A stretch of 64,000 nucleotides of DNA, taken from Hyphomonadaceae bacterium UBA1933. GTDB taxonomy: Bacteria; Pseudomonadota; Alphaproteobacteria; Caulobacterales; Aquidulcibacteraceae. Shown in pieces: positions 43,302 through 53,044 of the stretch. Made by a program: the position numbers and the translations under genes. A model generated the notes under the pieces. That model was not told where the DNA came from and did no database searches. It saw nothing but the letters and a program-made list of their open reading frames with translations. Where the stretch lies: NCBI GenBank assembly GCA_002337085.1, contig DDFH01000004.1, forward strand, positions 1-64,000, in the 5' to 3' direction. Numbering within the stretch: position 1 is the first letter of the stretch; every line of letters starts with the position of its first letter.

Positions 43302-45527
43302 ATGAGAAAAATTTTTAAATCCCTATTCTTTTCGACAATTCTTTTAACCCCTGCCTTTGCATTGGCGCAAACCAATCAAACCTTGACGATTGATCGCGTT
43401 TTTTCTGATCCGCCAATCTCTGGCACAACGGCACTTATGGGGCGATTATCGCCTGATGGTAAAATGCTTACCTATCTCAAACCCAAAAGCGATAACGCAA
43501 TGGTGCAGGATTTATGGGGCGTGATGGCAAGTGGTGGCGCACCATTTCTTTTGATGGATGCCAATAAATTATCAGATTCCGGCAAGGAATTATCATTAGA
43601 AGAAATTGCAAGACGCGAAAGAATGCGGATTTCTGTGCGCGGCGTTGTAAGCTATAATTGGGATAAAACTGGAAAATTTATCATTGTTCCGCTTGATGGT
43701 GATATTTATGCCATTGATGCCAATACACGCGCAATCACACGTCTAACCAATACCCCAGATGATGAAATTGATGCCCGCCTTAGCAAAAATGGCAAATTAT
43801 TGGGCTTTGTGCGCGATGGGCAATTATTTGTTAAAAACCTCGATAGCAACAATGAAACCGCCATTTCCCCAAAGGCAGAGGGTGATGTTTCATATGGCAC
43901 GTCTGAATTTATTGCCCAAGAAGAATTAAAACGCTTTGAAGGCTATTGGTTTTCACCAGACTCGCAAATGATTGCTTATCAAAAAACCGATGAAACCCGC
44001 GTCGAAACCGTTGAACGCACCATCATCGGCGCAGACGGCACAAAAGTTGTAAAGCAAAAATATCCCTATGCTGGCAAAGCAAATGCCATTGTTGAATTAT
44101 ATGTTAAGCCAATTAATGGTGAAGCAATAAAGATTGATTTAGGAAAAGATGACGACATCTATGTTGCAAGGGTTGATTGGTCACTCGATTCCAAGGCGCT
44201 TTTTGTCCAAAAACTAAGTCGCGATCAAAAAACACTAGAATTGATTAAATTTGACCCCACAACTGGAATTGGAAGAACCATTATAACCGAAAAATCCGAT
44301 AGTTGGGTTGAGGTTAATGACGATTTCAGCCTTTTAAAAGGTGGCGATTTTATTTGGTCATCGGAACGCGATGGTAATAACCATCTATATCTTTATAACA
44401 AAGATGGAAAATTAATTCGTCAGATTACATCGGGGAATTATGCCGTTAAAAATGTCTCCGCAGTCGATGAAAACAAAGATTTGGTTTATTTTGAAGCCGG
44501 TATTCAAACCCCAATTGAAAACAATCTTTATGCCGAAAAAATTCACGCCAAAGGTAAGCCAATAACCATAACCAAAACTGGCGGCTGGTGGTCGGTAAGC
44601 ATGGCAAAATCTGGCACAAGCTTTATTGGTAATTATTCCGACCCACAAACCCCACCGAATGCAGCATTATACGACGCAAGTGGCAAAAAACTTTTGGCAA
44701 TTGAGGATAATAAGCTTGATAGCAATCATCCATATTACCCATATAAAGATACGTATTCTGCCCCTGAATTCGGCTCTGTCAAAGCCAAGGATGATGAAGA
44801 TTTATATTATTCAATCCTAAAACCACGAAACTTTGACCCAAGTAAAAAATATCCGGTTTTGGTTTCAATTTATGGCGGCCCTGCTAATAGCGTGGTCAAA
44901 AAAACATGGGTTGCGCCACAAAACCGCTTGCTTCAGGAAAAAGGATTTATCGTCTTTTCAATAGACAATCGTGGCACACCAAACCGTAGTGTGAAATTCA
45001 CCCGTGCCATTTATCGCCAGTTTGGCGGCCCAGATATTGATGACCAAATTGCGGGCGCAAAATTCCTGCAAAGCCTTCCCTATGTTGATAAGGATAATAT
45101 TGGCATATTTGGTTGGTCACAGGGCGGTTTTGTAACCCTTATGTCATTATCTGTAAAAGACAGCCCATTCAAAGCGGGGGTTGCAGGTGCGCCACCAACT
45201 GATTGGCGTCTTTATGATACGGCCTATACCGAACGTTATATGGATACGCCACAAAACAACAAAGATGGCTATGCCGCATCTGATGTTTTGAACCGCATCG
45301 GCAATATCAAACCGAATTCGCTTTTGATTGCACACGGCATGGCGGATGATAATGTTTTACTTATCAATACCACCCGCGTGGCCGCTGAATTGCAAAAACG
45401 TGGCGTGCCGTTCGAAATGATGCTTTATCCTGGCGAACATCACGGCCTTAAAGGTTATGCAAGACGTAAATTCCAATGGAATTTAATGACCGATTTCTTT
45501 GAACGGAAATTAAAATCCGCTCAATAA
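43302..45527 (+). CDS. Exported dipeptidyl-peptidase IV-like serine peptidase (S9B)
   Basis: A 741-residue prolyl oligopeptidase-family enzyme removing X-Pro dipeptides from peptide N-termini. Signal peptide about 1-23 (FALAQ). Residues 40-480 form the beta-propeller (DPPIV_N), with the family's double-Glu motif seen as AQEELKRFEGYWFSP. The alpha/beta hydrolase part carries Ser606 in GWSQGGF, Asp682 in ADDNV and His714 in EHHG as the catalytic triad. It is periplasmic. Its end overlaps the DUF2202 gene tail-to-tail by seven bases. Confidence 0.93.
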   Translation: MRKIFKSLFFSTILLTPAFALAQTNQTLTIDRVFSDPPISGTTALMGRLSPDGKMLTYLKPKSDNAMVQDLWGVMASGGAPFLLMDANKLSDSGKELSLEEIARRERMRISVRGVVSYNWDKTGKFIIVPLDGDIYAIDANTRAITRLTNTPDDEIDARLSKNGKLLGFVRDGQLFVKNLDSNNETAISPKAEGDVSYGTSEFIAQEELKRFEGYWFSPDSQMIAYQKTDETRVETVERTIIGADGTKVVKQKYPYAGKANAIVELYVKPINGEAIKIDLGKDDDIYVARVDWSLDSKALFVQKLSRDQKTLELIKFDPTTGIGRTIITEKSDSWVEVNDDFSLLKGGDFIWSSERDGNNHLYLYNKDGKLIRQITSGNYAVKNVSAVDENKDLVYFEAGIQTPIENNLYAEKIHAKGKPITITKTGGWWSVSMAKSGTSFIGNYSDPQTPPNAALYDASGKKLLAIEDNKLDSNHPYYPYKDTYSAPEFGSVKAKDDEDLYYSILKPRNFDPSKKYPVLVSIYGGPANSVVKKTWVAPQNRLLQEKGFIVFSIDNRGTPNRSVKFTRAIYRQFGGPDIDDQIAGAKFLQSLPYVDKDNIGIFGWSQGGFVTLMSLSVKDSPFKAGVAGAPPTDWRLYDTAYTERYMDTPQNNKDGYAASDVLNRIGNIKPNSLLIAHGMADDNVLLINTTRVAAELQKRGVPFEMMLYPGEHHGLKGYARRKFQWNLMTDFFERKLKSAQ

Positions 45528-46006
45528 AATCCGATGCAACGTTCAAATGCTGGCAAATGCCGATATTGTGAGGCATCACGAAGATTTTGAAAAATCATTG
45601 TGATGTCATCATAACCTTTTACCATTGGAAAAAGCTCACGGTCATATAATGCGGCATTCGCAATTTCTGCATTCCTTCCCGCCTCGCACGCGGCCTTTAT
45701 AGATTGTGGGGCAGCGGGGCGGTAATTTGCGGTCATATATTTATTTGCAGGCACCTGAATATTATATTTTCCAAGCAAATATTTAACGGCATCAATATGT
45801 CTTGCCTCGGCATCTTTAATATTGATAAATGGGCGTATTTCCCCAAATTTATCAATTATAACTTGATAAGTTGCATAGGCTTTATATTCGTCATCAAGCG
45901 CACGCAAAAGCGCGTTTGATACATTGTTATTATTTGCTTCAACAGGTACAGCGACAAATAATAGTGACAAGATAATTGATGCATTTATTAAGAATGATTT
46001 TTTCAT
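45521..46006 (-). CDS. Exported DUF2202 ferritin-like protein
   Basis: A 161-residue exported protein. AGGAGGG lies seven bases before the ATG at 46006. Signal peptide about 1-24 (PVEAN). The mature chain is a four-helix ferritin-like domain of the DUF2202 type: ALDDEYKAYATYQ, then INIKDAEARHIDAVKYLL, the Glu/His residues expected at a di-metal site, and late ASQYRHLPAFERC. Whether it binds iron is not known. Confidence 0.82.
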   Translation of the reverse strand: MKKSFLINASIILSLLFVAVPVEANNNNVSNALLRALDDEYKAYATYQVIIDKFGEIRPFINIKDAEARHIDAVKYLLGKYNIQVPANKYMTANYRPAAPQSIKAACEAGRNAEIANAALYDRELFPMVKGYDDITMIFQNLRDASQYRHLPAFERCIGFY

Positions 46007-46202
46007 TTTAAATCCCTCCTGCACTTAAAACGTAATAAATTTGCAATTTTGGTCGGGACAAATTGCCATAGGCGTAAAAATCATAATATTTCGCGAATAA
46101 ATATTGCATTTTAACTAATTAATAAGGCAAATTGAGGTAATAGTTAAAGTAATGGCTTCAATTTGCCCTTTTGGCTGTCTTGAAAAGGCTCTGCATTAAA
46201 AA

Positions 46203-47903
46203 ATGAAAAAATATCTCAAGCTAGGAAACATTAAAGTTGGCGTGAAATTACTTGCAATTATTGTCATGGCAATTTCCGCAATGACCGTTGGGACGTTGTT
46301 TGCATTGGTTAATACAAGGCTTAACCTAATAGAAGAACGCCGCAATATGACATTGCATTCTGTTGAAATTGCGCAAAGCCTTACCAAAATGATTATGAAC
46401 AAAAAGGCTTCAGGTCAGCTTAGCGAAGAACAGGCAAAAAGTTCTGCCCTAGAGGCGCTTAATGCAATGCAATATGGCTCTAATAATTATTATTTCATAT
46501 TGGACAATACGGGCAAAATGATTTCCGACCCCGGAAAACCTGATTTAAATGGCACAAATGTTCTGACTATTAAGGATCAAAAAGGTCACAATTATTATCA
46601 AAAAATGATTGATGCCGTATCCAAAAAAGGTGAAGGCATTGTCGAATATTCAATTCCCAAAGCCCAAACATCGCCAAATAAATCATATCCTGTTATTACT
46701 TATGTAAAAGAATTTAAGGATTTGGGTTGGATTGTTGGCACAACAACTTATGTTGATGACGTAAACCGCGCCTTTTTTGGTGATATAGCAAAATTTGGGG
46801 CATTACTTTTACTCGCGGCGATAATGTATGTGGGAATTGGTCTTTTCATTGGTAAAGACATTGAAAATTCACTTAAGCATATTTCTGATGGCATCAAAAC
46901 ATTGACCGATGCAAAGGATTTAAAACTTACTGAAACCGACCGCCTTGATGAAGCGGGTGAAATGGCACGTGGTCTAGTAGAGCTTGACCAGAAACTACGT
47001 GATGCGCGCGAATTAGAAGACCTTCAGTTAGAAGCAGCCCAACAAAAAATTGAAGAGCAGCAAAAACTTGAAATCGAAATTCATGAATTTGAAGCACACA
47101 TAAGTAACATTTTGCAATCTGTTGGCGGGGCAACAAAAGAATTATTTAGCGCCTCTGAACGTATGAATTCAATTGTTACTGATGTAAGCAAACGTGCGCA
47201 AGAGGTTGCATCGGCATCTTCGGAAACATCCGAAAACGTACAAACTGTCGCATCCGCCGCAGAAGAAATGTCGGCATCAGTTAATGAAATCTCTGAACAA
47301 ACCGATTATTTCAATAACGCAATTTCTGATGCCGTTACACAAATGGAAAATGCCGACCGTACATCTGTACTATTGGATCAAGCGACAAAACGCATCGATG
47401 AAATCACAGACGTTATTCAATCAATCGCCGGACAGATTAATATGCTTGCGCTAAATGCAACTATTGAATCTGCCCGCGCCGGTGAGGCTGGTCGTGGCTT
47501 TGCAGTTGTTGCCAATGAGGTTAAACAACTTGCTGGACAAACCGAAAAAGCAACCCAAGAGATTTCACAAAATATTACCAATATCAAAGAAGTGGCAAAT
47601 GCGGTTATTTCCGCATTAGCGGCAATTAAAGAAGCCATCGAAAGCATCACTGGGATTTCACGCAACATCCATCAAAATGTGGAAATGCAAACTGCGGCAA
47701 CCCGCGATATTGCCCGCAATATGGCGCAAGCCTCATCTGGTACAAGCATGATTGATCAAAGCATTAATGAGGTTAGTGACTTCTCATTAGAGGCAAGTAG
47801 TTCTGCGGGTGAAACCATGCAATTATCAAAAACTTTGAGCGAGCAGACAGAAATCCTGTCACAAGAAATCACCACATTCTTAAAAAATGTACGTGCCGCG
47901 TAA
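46203..47903 (+). CDS. Methyl-accepting chemotaxis protein with Cache sensor
   Basis: A 566-residue chemoreceptor. TM1 is at about 14-36 and TM2 at about 196-218. Between them is a single periplasmic Cache domain with NNYYFILDNTGKMISDPGKP and DLGWIVGTTTYVDDV. A HAMP region follows TM2, then a coiled-coil signalling domain whose hairpin tip, around residues 420-445, contains ARAGEAGRGFAVVANEV, the part that contacts CheA and CheW. There is no C-terminal CheR-docking pentapeptide. It implies a chemotaxis system encoded elsewhere. The ligand is unknown; this Cache type often senses small carboxylates. Confidence 0.93.
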   Translation: MKKYLKLGNIKVGVKLLAIIVMAISAMTVGTLFALVNTRLNLIEERRNMTLHSVEIAQSLTKMIMNKKASGQLSEEQAKSSALEALNAMQYGSNNYYFILDNTGKMISDPGKPDLNGTNVLTIKDQKGHNYYQKMIDAVSKKGEGIVEYSIPKAQTSPNKSYPVITYVKEFKDLGWIVGTTTYVDDVNRAFFGDIAKFGALLLLAAIMYVGIGLFIGKDIENSLKHISDGIKTLTDAKDLKLTETDRLDEAGEMARGLVELDQKLRDARELEDLQLEAAQQKIEEQQKLEIEIHEFEAHISNILQSVGGATKELFSASERMNSIVTDVSKRAQEVASASSETSENVQTVASAAEEMSASVNEISEQTDYFNNAISDAVTQMENADRTSVLLDQATKRIDEITDVIQSIAGQINMLALNATIESARAGEAGRGFAVVANEVKQLAGQTEKATQEISQNITNIKEVANAVISALAAIKEAIESITGISRNIHQNVEMQTAATRDIARNMAQASSGTSMIDQSINEVSDFSLEASSSAGETMQLSKTLSEQTEILSQEITTFLKNVRAA

Positions 47904-48147
47904 AATAAAATGATTTGACAAAGCATTTTATATCACTATGTATGCGCCTTGAGTTTATATACTACCTCAACTATTGTTGACTTTTTAATTTTGTCCGTGG
48001 GTTATTTTAAATTACTTTATGGGCAGTGCGTCGTTTTCTATAAGAGTTTTTCTCTCCTATTTGGTTTGTGTCGTTTTATTGAGTTTAACTAAGTAACCAA
48101 GTTTAAGCTCATCTAAAATGTATCAAATTGAATAAAGGAAAATTATT
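47904..48147 (+). promoter_or_regulatory. Long leader and promoter region of cspA
   Basis: This 244-base gap contains no gene. TTGACA occurs at 47922 and TTGACT at 47978, the latter giving an mRNA leader of about 130 bases; long leaders are usual for cold-shock genes. Two similar words, TGCGTCGTTTT and TGTGTCGTTTT, lie about 45 bases apart at 48027 and 48068. An AAAGGAAAA site precedes the cspA ATG. Confidence 0.4.
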
Positions 48148-48354
48148 ATGGCAAACGGTACCGTTAAATGGTTTAACGCCACAAAAGGCTACGGCTTCAT
48201 TGAACAAGCTGAAGGTGGCTCTGACGTTTTCGTTCACATTTCTGCTGTTGAAAGAGCGGGCCTTAGAGGTCTTCTTGATGGCCAAAAAGTGAGCTATGAC
48301 GTTGTAAGTGCAAAAGGCAAAGCTTCGGCAGAGAATATCAAAATCGAAGGCTAA
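48148..48354 (+). CDS. cspA: Cold-shock protein, CspA family
   Basis: A 68-residue single cold-shock domain, an OB-fold RNA chaperone that melts mRNA structure. RNP1 is KGYGFI and RNP2 is VFVHI, with the usual GTVKWFN start. Length is typical. The short gene has a long leader and lies upstream of a DEAD-box RNA helicase on the same strand, a functional pairing in RNA unwinding. An inverted repeat follows its stop. Confidence 0.96.
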   Translation: MANGTVKWFNATKGYGFIEQAEGGSDVFVHISAVERAGLRGLLDGQKVSYDVVSAKGKASAENIKIEG

Positions 48355-48362
48355 ACCTTTAA

Positions 48363-48410
48363 CGCATCGTGTGAAGAATTGTTTTACGGTTTTTCGTGAA
48401 ACACGATGCG
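48363..48410. repeat. Nested inverted repeat after cspA
   Basis: CGCATCGTGT (48363-48372) and ACACGATGCG (48401-48410) are perfect 10-bp arms. The enclosed 28 bases hold a smaller TTTTACG/CGTGAAA hairpin. No T-run follows directly (GCATTAAAAA), so it may be an mRNA-stabilising structure or weak terminator for cspA. Confidence 0.55.
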
Positions 48411-48602
48411 GCATTAAAAACCAACATTTATTTTTAGTATTTAACTAAATTCAAAAAGTGTTGGTATTGTGCGAAACTGCCTGAAAAGTAAATCAGTTGA
48501 TTGAAATAAATCAAATGATTTATTCGTTTCAAAGGACGAGTGTGTAATTAATTTAAGCACTTATTTGCGGATTTCGCAATAAATATGGCTAGAAATGGGA
48601 AT

Positions 48603-48624
48603 GCGTTTGGATGATTCCGAACGC
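48603..48624 (+). promoter_or_regulatory. Hairpin in the leader of the DEAD-box helicase gene
   Basis: GCGTTTGG pairs with CCGAACGC around an ATGATT loop, 64 bases before the helicase start. The 334-base region from cspA to the helicase contains this hairpin, the cspA 3' structure and no gene. Structured leaders are known for cold-induced helicase genes; here the role is inference. Confidence 0.4.
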
Positions 48625-48688
48625 AATTCTTTTCCCGATAATAAATTAATTACAACGCTTTCGCTTCATGCGAGAGACAGGACTTGAA

Positions 48689-49930
48689 ATGAACGACTTT
48701 ACCGCATTCGGCTTACAGCCGGTGATTATGCAGGCTTTGACTAAAATTGAATTCACCACCCCTACCCCTATCCAAACTGAGGCAATTCCAGTTGCACTTT
48801 TGGGAAAAGATATTTTAGGGACAGCAGGGACCGGAACCGGAAAAACCGGCGCTTTTGGTATTCCGGCAATTTCCCACCTTTTAAACAACCCACATGATTC
48901 GGCACTTATCATGACCCCAACCCGTGAATTGGCGGTTCAGGTTATGGATATGCTTAGACAATTGCTTGGCAATGAAACTAGCATCAAGACAGCTTTGTTA
49001 ATTGGTGGGCAAGATATTAAACGCCAGCTTACACAATTAAAAGCCAGACCGCGCCTTATCGTTGGCACACCTGGTCGTATCAATGACCACATCCAAAGAC
49101 GCAAAATCGATATGGTTAGCGTTCGTTATGTCGTGCTTGATGAAACTGACCGTATGCTTGACATGGGTTTCGGGATTCAGATCGATAAAATTTTGGCAAA
49201 AATGCCAAAGAAACGTCAAACCCTATTATTCTCTGCGACATTGCCTGATAATATCTTGAAACTAACTTCAAAATATTTGATTGATCCAGTGCGCATCACC
49301 GTTGGTTCAGTTAGCGAGCCGACCGAGAATGTAAAACAAGAAACTATTCACCTTACCGAAGCTGAAAGATACGGCGAACTTGTTAATCAGCTTGAAAAAC
49401 GTGATGGTTCGGTAATCGTGTTTGTTAAAACCAAAATGGACGCTGACAAAATCTCTAAAAGGTTGCGTGACCATAGCCATAAATCAGCGGCAATTCACGG
49501 TGACTTGAAACATTCACAACGTTCAAAAGTAATTCTTGGTTTTAGAAACCGCGAAAGCCGTGTTCTTGTGGCAACCGATATTGCGGCACGTGGTCTTGAT
49601 ATTCCACATATTGAACATGTTATTAATTACGACCTTCCACATTGCCCAGAAGATTATATTCACCGCATCGGCCGTACTGGTCGCGCGGGCGCAGAAGGTG
49701 AAGCCGTAAACCTTGTTACCCCACAAGATCGCAGAAGATGGCGTGCAATTTGCAACCTTATCAATCCTGAAGAGGCGGCAAAAATGGGCGCTGAGCGTAA
49801 AGGTTCACGTGGCGATTCACGTAAAGATTCACGTCGTCCAAAACCAAATTTCCGCGTAAGAAAATCAACAAATGACGAAGCGGCCCCAGCAAGAAGGCCA
49901 AAACGTAAACCGTTTAAACGCGCGGCATAA
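48689..49930 (+). CDS. DEAD-box ATP-dependent RNA helicase with DETD motif
   Basis: A 413-residue superfamily 2 helicase (RhlE/SrmB-like). In order: Q-motif around TTPTPIQTEAIP, motif I AGTGTGKTG, PTRELA, TPGR, motif II reading DETD instead of DEAD, motif III SAT, and motif VI HRIGRTGRAG. The tail from about 370 is basic, with Arg/Ser/Lys repeats such as KGSRGDSRKDSRR, and probably binds RNA. I start at the ATG at 48689; a longer in-frame reading from 48668 would add seven residues. A strong terminator follows. The cspA neighbour suggests a cold-adaptation role. Confidence 0.93.
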   Translation: MNDFTAFGLQPVIMQALTKIEFTTPTPIQTEAIPVALLGKDILGTAGTGTGKTGAFGIPAISHLLNNPHDSALIMTPTRELAVQVMDMLRQLLGNETSIKTALLIGGQDIKRQLTQLKARPRLIVGTPGRINDHIQRRKIDMVSVRYVVLDETDRMLDMGFGIQIDKILAKMPKKRQTLLFSATLPDNILKLTSKYLIDPVRITVGSVSEPTENVKQETIHLTEAERYGELVNQLEKRDGSVIVFVKTKMDADKISKRLRDHSHKSAAIHGDLKHSQRSKVILGFRNRESRVLVATDIAARGLDIPHIEHVINYDLPHCPEDYIHRIGRTGRAGAEGEAVNLVTPQDRRRWRAICNLINPEEAAKMGAERKGSRGDSRKDSRRPKPNFRVRKSTNDEAAPARRPKRKPFKRAA

Positions 49931-49945
49931 ATAAATAATAATACT

Positions 49946-49978
49946 AAAGGACCACCCTTCGGGGTGGTCTTTTTGTTT
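49946..49978 (+). terminator. Rho-independent terminator after the helicase gene
   Basis: GACCACCC with GGGTGGTC closes a TTCG tetraloop, extended by A-T pairs and followed by TTTTTG. It lies 16 bases past the helicase stop. Confidence 0.93.
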
Positions 49979-50024
49979 TGCCCCTATTGCACCATATAAA
50001 ATTTTACTATATCTGACCACCTGC

Positions 50025-50195
50025 ATCTGGTTGCCCGCAAGGGCATTAAAAGGGAAGGCAGTTTACAAAAGCTGACGCTGTTCCCGCAACTGTGATTGGA
50101 TAGTTTTATTTCTTTTGCCACTGTTTAAACGGGAAGGCGAAGTAAAACGCGGGATCAATGCCCCAATTCCAAAAGCCAGGAGACCTGCCTGAAGC
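50025..50195 (+). ncRNA. Cobalamin (B12) riboswitch
   Basis: The leader contains the AGGGAA block (50051), a TTCCCGCAACTGTGA core (50081-50095) and the B12 box GCCAGGAGACCTGCCTG (50175-50191), in the order and spacing of cobalamin riboswitches. A further hairpin, CGGGGAAACCCCTG near 50232, may be the expression platform. It lies upstream of the btuB-type gene, so it should switch off the uptake operon when cobalamin is plentiful. Confidence 0.93.
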
Positions 50196-50333
50196 AGTCG
50201 TATTCAGCCGTACGGGATATGCGGATGAGCGGGGAAACCCCTGTTAAAGCGACAATTTCGGGTCGCGGTTTCGGGGATGGTCTCTTGAAAAATGTCATTT
50301 TGGCGCGTGACCCATTATTGAATGGGGACATTT

Positions 50334-52169
50334 ATGCGTAAAACAAATCTATTATTAGCAACCGTTTCATTAATAAGTCTGTCAGTCATGGCGACACCTG
50401 CATTCGCGGATGAAGATGGTGATGTTGTGGTGGTAACTGCTGGTCGTAAATCACAAGATGCTGATAAAGTTGGTCAATCAGTATCCATAATTGACGAAGC
50501 ACAAATCAAAAACTTGCAACAAATCCAATTGCCAGAGCTTTTGAAAGTTATCCCTGGTGTTACGGTTACAAGAAACGGTGGCGCGGGCAATGCAGTTTCG
50601 GTAAAAATTCGCGGGGCGGCATCATACCAAACCGTAGCAATGGTTGATGGTGTAAAACTATCAGATCCATCGGCATTACAGTGTGATTTCAATCTTGGCA
50701 CAATTTTGGTTGGCAATATTGAACGTATAGAGGTTGTGCGTGGTTCGCAATCCGTACTTTGGGGTTCACAGGCAATGGGTGGGGTAATTAACATGATTAC
50801 CAAAAAACCAACCAATACCCCTGAAACCAATATTCAAGGTGAATTTGGCTCATATAATACGCAAAATTATGTTGCCAATACATCGGGTAAAGTTGGCGGT
50901 TTATCGGCAAGCCTTGGTGTAAATTATTTTGATACTGATGGTTTTTCCGCGTTTAATAAAAATCGCGGCGGCGTTGAAAAAGATGGCAACCATAATTTTG
51001 GTGCAAATACCAAGTTAAATTATGAATTTAATGACGCCTTCTCAATTAATGCAATGGGCTTTTACACCAAGGGTAAAGGTGATTTTGACGATACCGGCAG
51101 TGATGCACTTAATAAACAATCGGCCGAGATTAAAATTGGATATTTGGGCGCAAACTATAATGCCTTTGATGGTAAGTTTAAAAACACTATTGGCTATTCA
51201 AAAACCCAAACCGAACGTGAATATTATTATCCGGCATGGGCTTCGACTTATAATTATAAAGGCGATATCGACCGTTATAATTACCAAGGAACATTAAACC
51301 TGCGCGATGATTTCGGCCTTGTTTTTGGTGCCGAACGTGAGGAGATGGATTATACCATCGATAGCGGCTATTCAATTGCCCGTGCCAACCAAAAAACCGA
51401 TGCACTTTTCATACAAGCGGATGCAAAGCCAACCGAAAACCTTGCAGTTTCAGCGGGCCTTCGTAATGAGCATCACAATCTTTATGGTGATCATTTGGTC
51501 TTTGATATCAATGGTTCTTATTCATTCAATAATGGCAATAGCATTATTCGGGCAAGCTATGGTGAAGGCTATCGCGCGCCATCACTTTATGAATTATATG
51601 ATGCGTGGTCGGGCAATAAAGACCTTGTACCAGAAGAATCCCAATCAAAAGATATTGGCTATTCACAAAAATTGCTTGGTGGGAAATTGGTTTTGGGTGC
51701 AACCTATTTCAGTATCGAAAGCAAAAACCTTATCAATTGGTCTGGCGTTTATAAAAACGTAAAATCCGCAGAGCAAAAAGGTGTTGAATTAGAAGCAAAG
51801 TACCAACCAACCCAAAACCTATCATTCAATGCTAATTACACCGATTACAGCACAGAAGATAAAACCACAGGCAAAGAATTGGCACGCCGCCCTGATAATA
51901 CAGCATATGTAAGCGTTGATTATTTGTGGGGTATTGGTGTGAAAACCGGTCTTGGTATTACCCACGTTGGTGATAGCTATGATAATGATGCCAATAGTAT
52001 CCTTACCAAAGGCTATACAATTGGTGACTTACGCCTAAGTTATAAATTAAATGAAAAGGTTGAGTTTTTTGGTCGGGTTGAAAACATCACCGATAAAAAA
52101 TATGAAACCGTATATACCTATGGCACACCCGGCAGAAGCTACTATGGTGGCGTTCGCCTAAGCTTTTAG
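50334..52169 (+). CDS. btuB: TonB-dependent cobalamin receptor BtuB
   Basis: A 611-residue outer-membrane receptor. Signal peptide about 1-24 (PAFAD), TonB box DVVVVTAGR, plug domain about 45-150 with KIRGAASYQTVAMVDGVKLSDP and VVRGSQSVLWGSQAMGGVINM, then a beta-barrel ending in VRLSF with a terminal Phe. The plug sequence and the B12 riboswitch upstream support BtuB over a siderophore receptor. GGGGA precedes the ATG at 50334. The binding-protein gene follows after 17 bases. Confidence 0.92.
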   Translation: MRKTNLLLATVSLISLSVMATPAFADEDGDVVVVTAGRKSQDADKVGQSVSIIDEAQIKNLQQIQLPELLKVIPGVTVTRNGGAGNAVSVKIRGAASYQTVAMVDGVKLSDPSALQCDFNLGTILVGNIERIEVVRGSQSVLWGSQAMGGVINMITKKPTNTPETNIQGEFGSYNTQNYVANTSGKVGGLSASLGVNYFDTDGFSAFNKNRGGVEKDGNHNFGANTKLNYEFNDAFSINAMGFYTKGKGDFDDTGSDALNKQSAEIKIGYLGANYNAFDGKFKNTIGYSKTQTEREYYYPAWASTYNYKGDIDRYNYQGTLNLRDDFGLVFGAEREEMDYTIDSGYSIARANQKTDALFIQADAKPTENLAVSAGLRNEHHNLYGDHLVFDINGSYSFNNGNSIIRASYGEGYRAPSLYELYDAWSGNKDLVPEESQSKDIGYSQKLLGGKLVLGATYFSIESKNLINWSGVYKNVKSAEQKGVELEAKYQPTQNLSFNANYTDYSTEDKTTGKELARRPDNTAYVSVDYLWGIGVKTGLGITHVGDSYDNDANSILTKGYTIGDLRLSYKLNEKVEFFGRVENITDKKYETVYTYGTPGRSYYGGVRLSF

Positions 52170-52186
52170 GACTTGAGAAGGAAAAT

Positions 52187-53044
52187 ATGAATAAATTACA
52201 TATCTTCCTTTTTGCTATTGTTGCACCCGTCATTTTTGGCGGGTGTAATAAGGCGCATGTTGAAATTAATAGTGGGATAACATCCCTTCCCTATCGCCCA
52301 CAAAGGATTGTTTCAATCAACCCATGCGCTGATGCAATATTGATGGAAGTGGTAGATAAATCGCAAATAAAGGCAATAAGTCACTATTCGCACGAAAAAA
52401 CTGCAACCTCGATTAATTTAAATCAAGCCGCCGAGTTTCCAGCAACCTTTGACACCGCAGAAGAAGTAATAAATTTCAAGCCTGATTTGGTTATTGCGGG
52501 CTCACACGTTGCCCCACCCACAGTTGCCGCATTAGAGCGGTTAAAAATCCCAGTGTTAAACCTTGGCGTTCCGCAAAGCATCGCAGAAAGCAAAGCGCAA
52601 ATAACATTGGTTGCCAATATCACCCATAATAATGACAATGGGATATTGCTTAATCAAAAAATTGATGCGGCGGTTCAGAATGCCAAAAGTAATAAACAAA
52701 TACCAGCACTTATTTGGCAGGCCAATGGCCTATCACCAGGTGCAGGAACCTTAGCAGATGAATTATTAAGAACCGCAGGATTTAAAAACAAAAGTAGCGA
52801 ATATGGTGTTGGGATGTGGGGCATTGTTTCGCTAGAACCATTGCTTGCCAACCCACCAAAATATTTAATGACCAAAATGGATGCCGATGGTTCGGACACA
52901 ATATTAACCCATCCAGTTTTGAAAAAATTGGCAATAAAAAGCAAAATCGTTGATTTCCGACCCCGCTATTTAACCTGCGCAGGTCCGGTGATGATTGATG
53001 CCTTGGATCGCCTAAAACAAATAAGGGACGAAAATGAAAAATAA
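52187..53044 (+). CDS. btuF: Cobalamin ABC transporter substrate-binding lipoprotein
   Basis: A 285-residue binding protein of the TroA-like type. A lipobox, FGGC with Cys20, follows a hydrophobic signal, so it is probably anchored in the inner membrane facing the periplasm. The N-lobe begins YRPQRIVSINPCADAILMEV and FKPDLVIAGS; a long helix links the two lobes. It overlaps the permease gene by 11 bases. Substrate is assigned from the riboswitch and btuB context; by sequence alone it could also be an iron-chelate binding protein. Confidence 0.85.
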   Translation: MNKLHIFLFAIVAPVIFGGCNKAHVEINSGITSLPYRPQRIVSINPCADAILMEVVDKSQIKAISHYSHEKTATSINLNQAAEFPATFDTAEEVINFKPDLVIAGSHVAPPTVAALERLKIPVLNLGVPQSIAESKAQITLVANITHNNDNGILLNQKIDAAVQNAKSNKQIPALIWQANGLSPGAGTLADELLRTAGFKNKSSEYGVGMWGIVSLEPLLANPPKYLMTKMDADGSDTILTHPVLKKLAIKSKIVDFRPRYLTCAGPVMIDALDRLKQIRDENEK

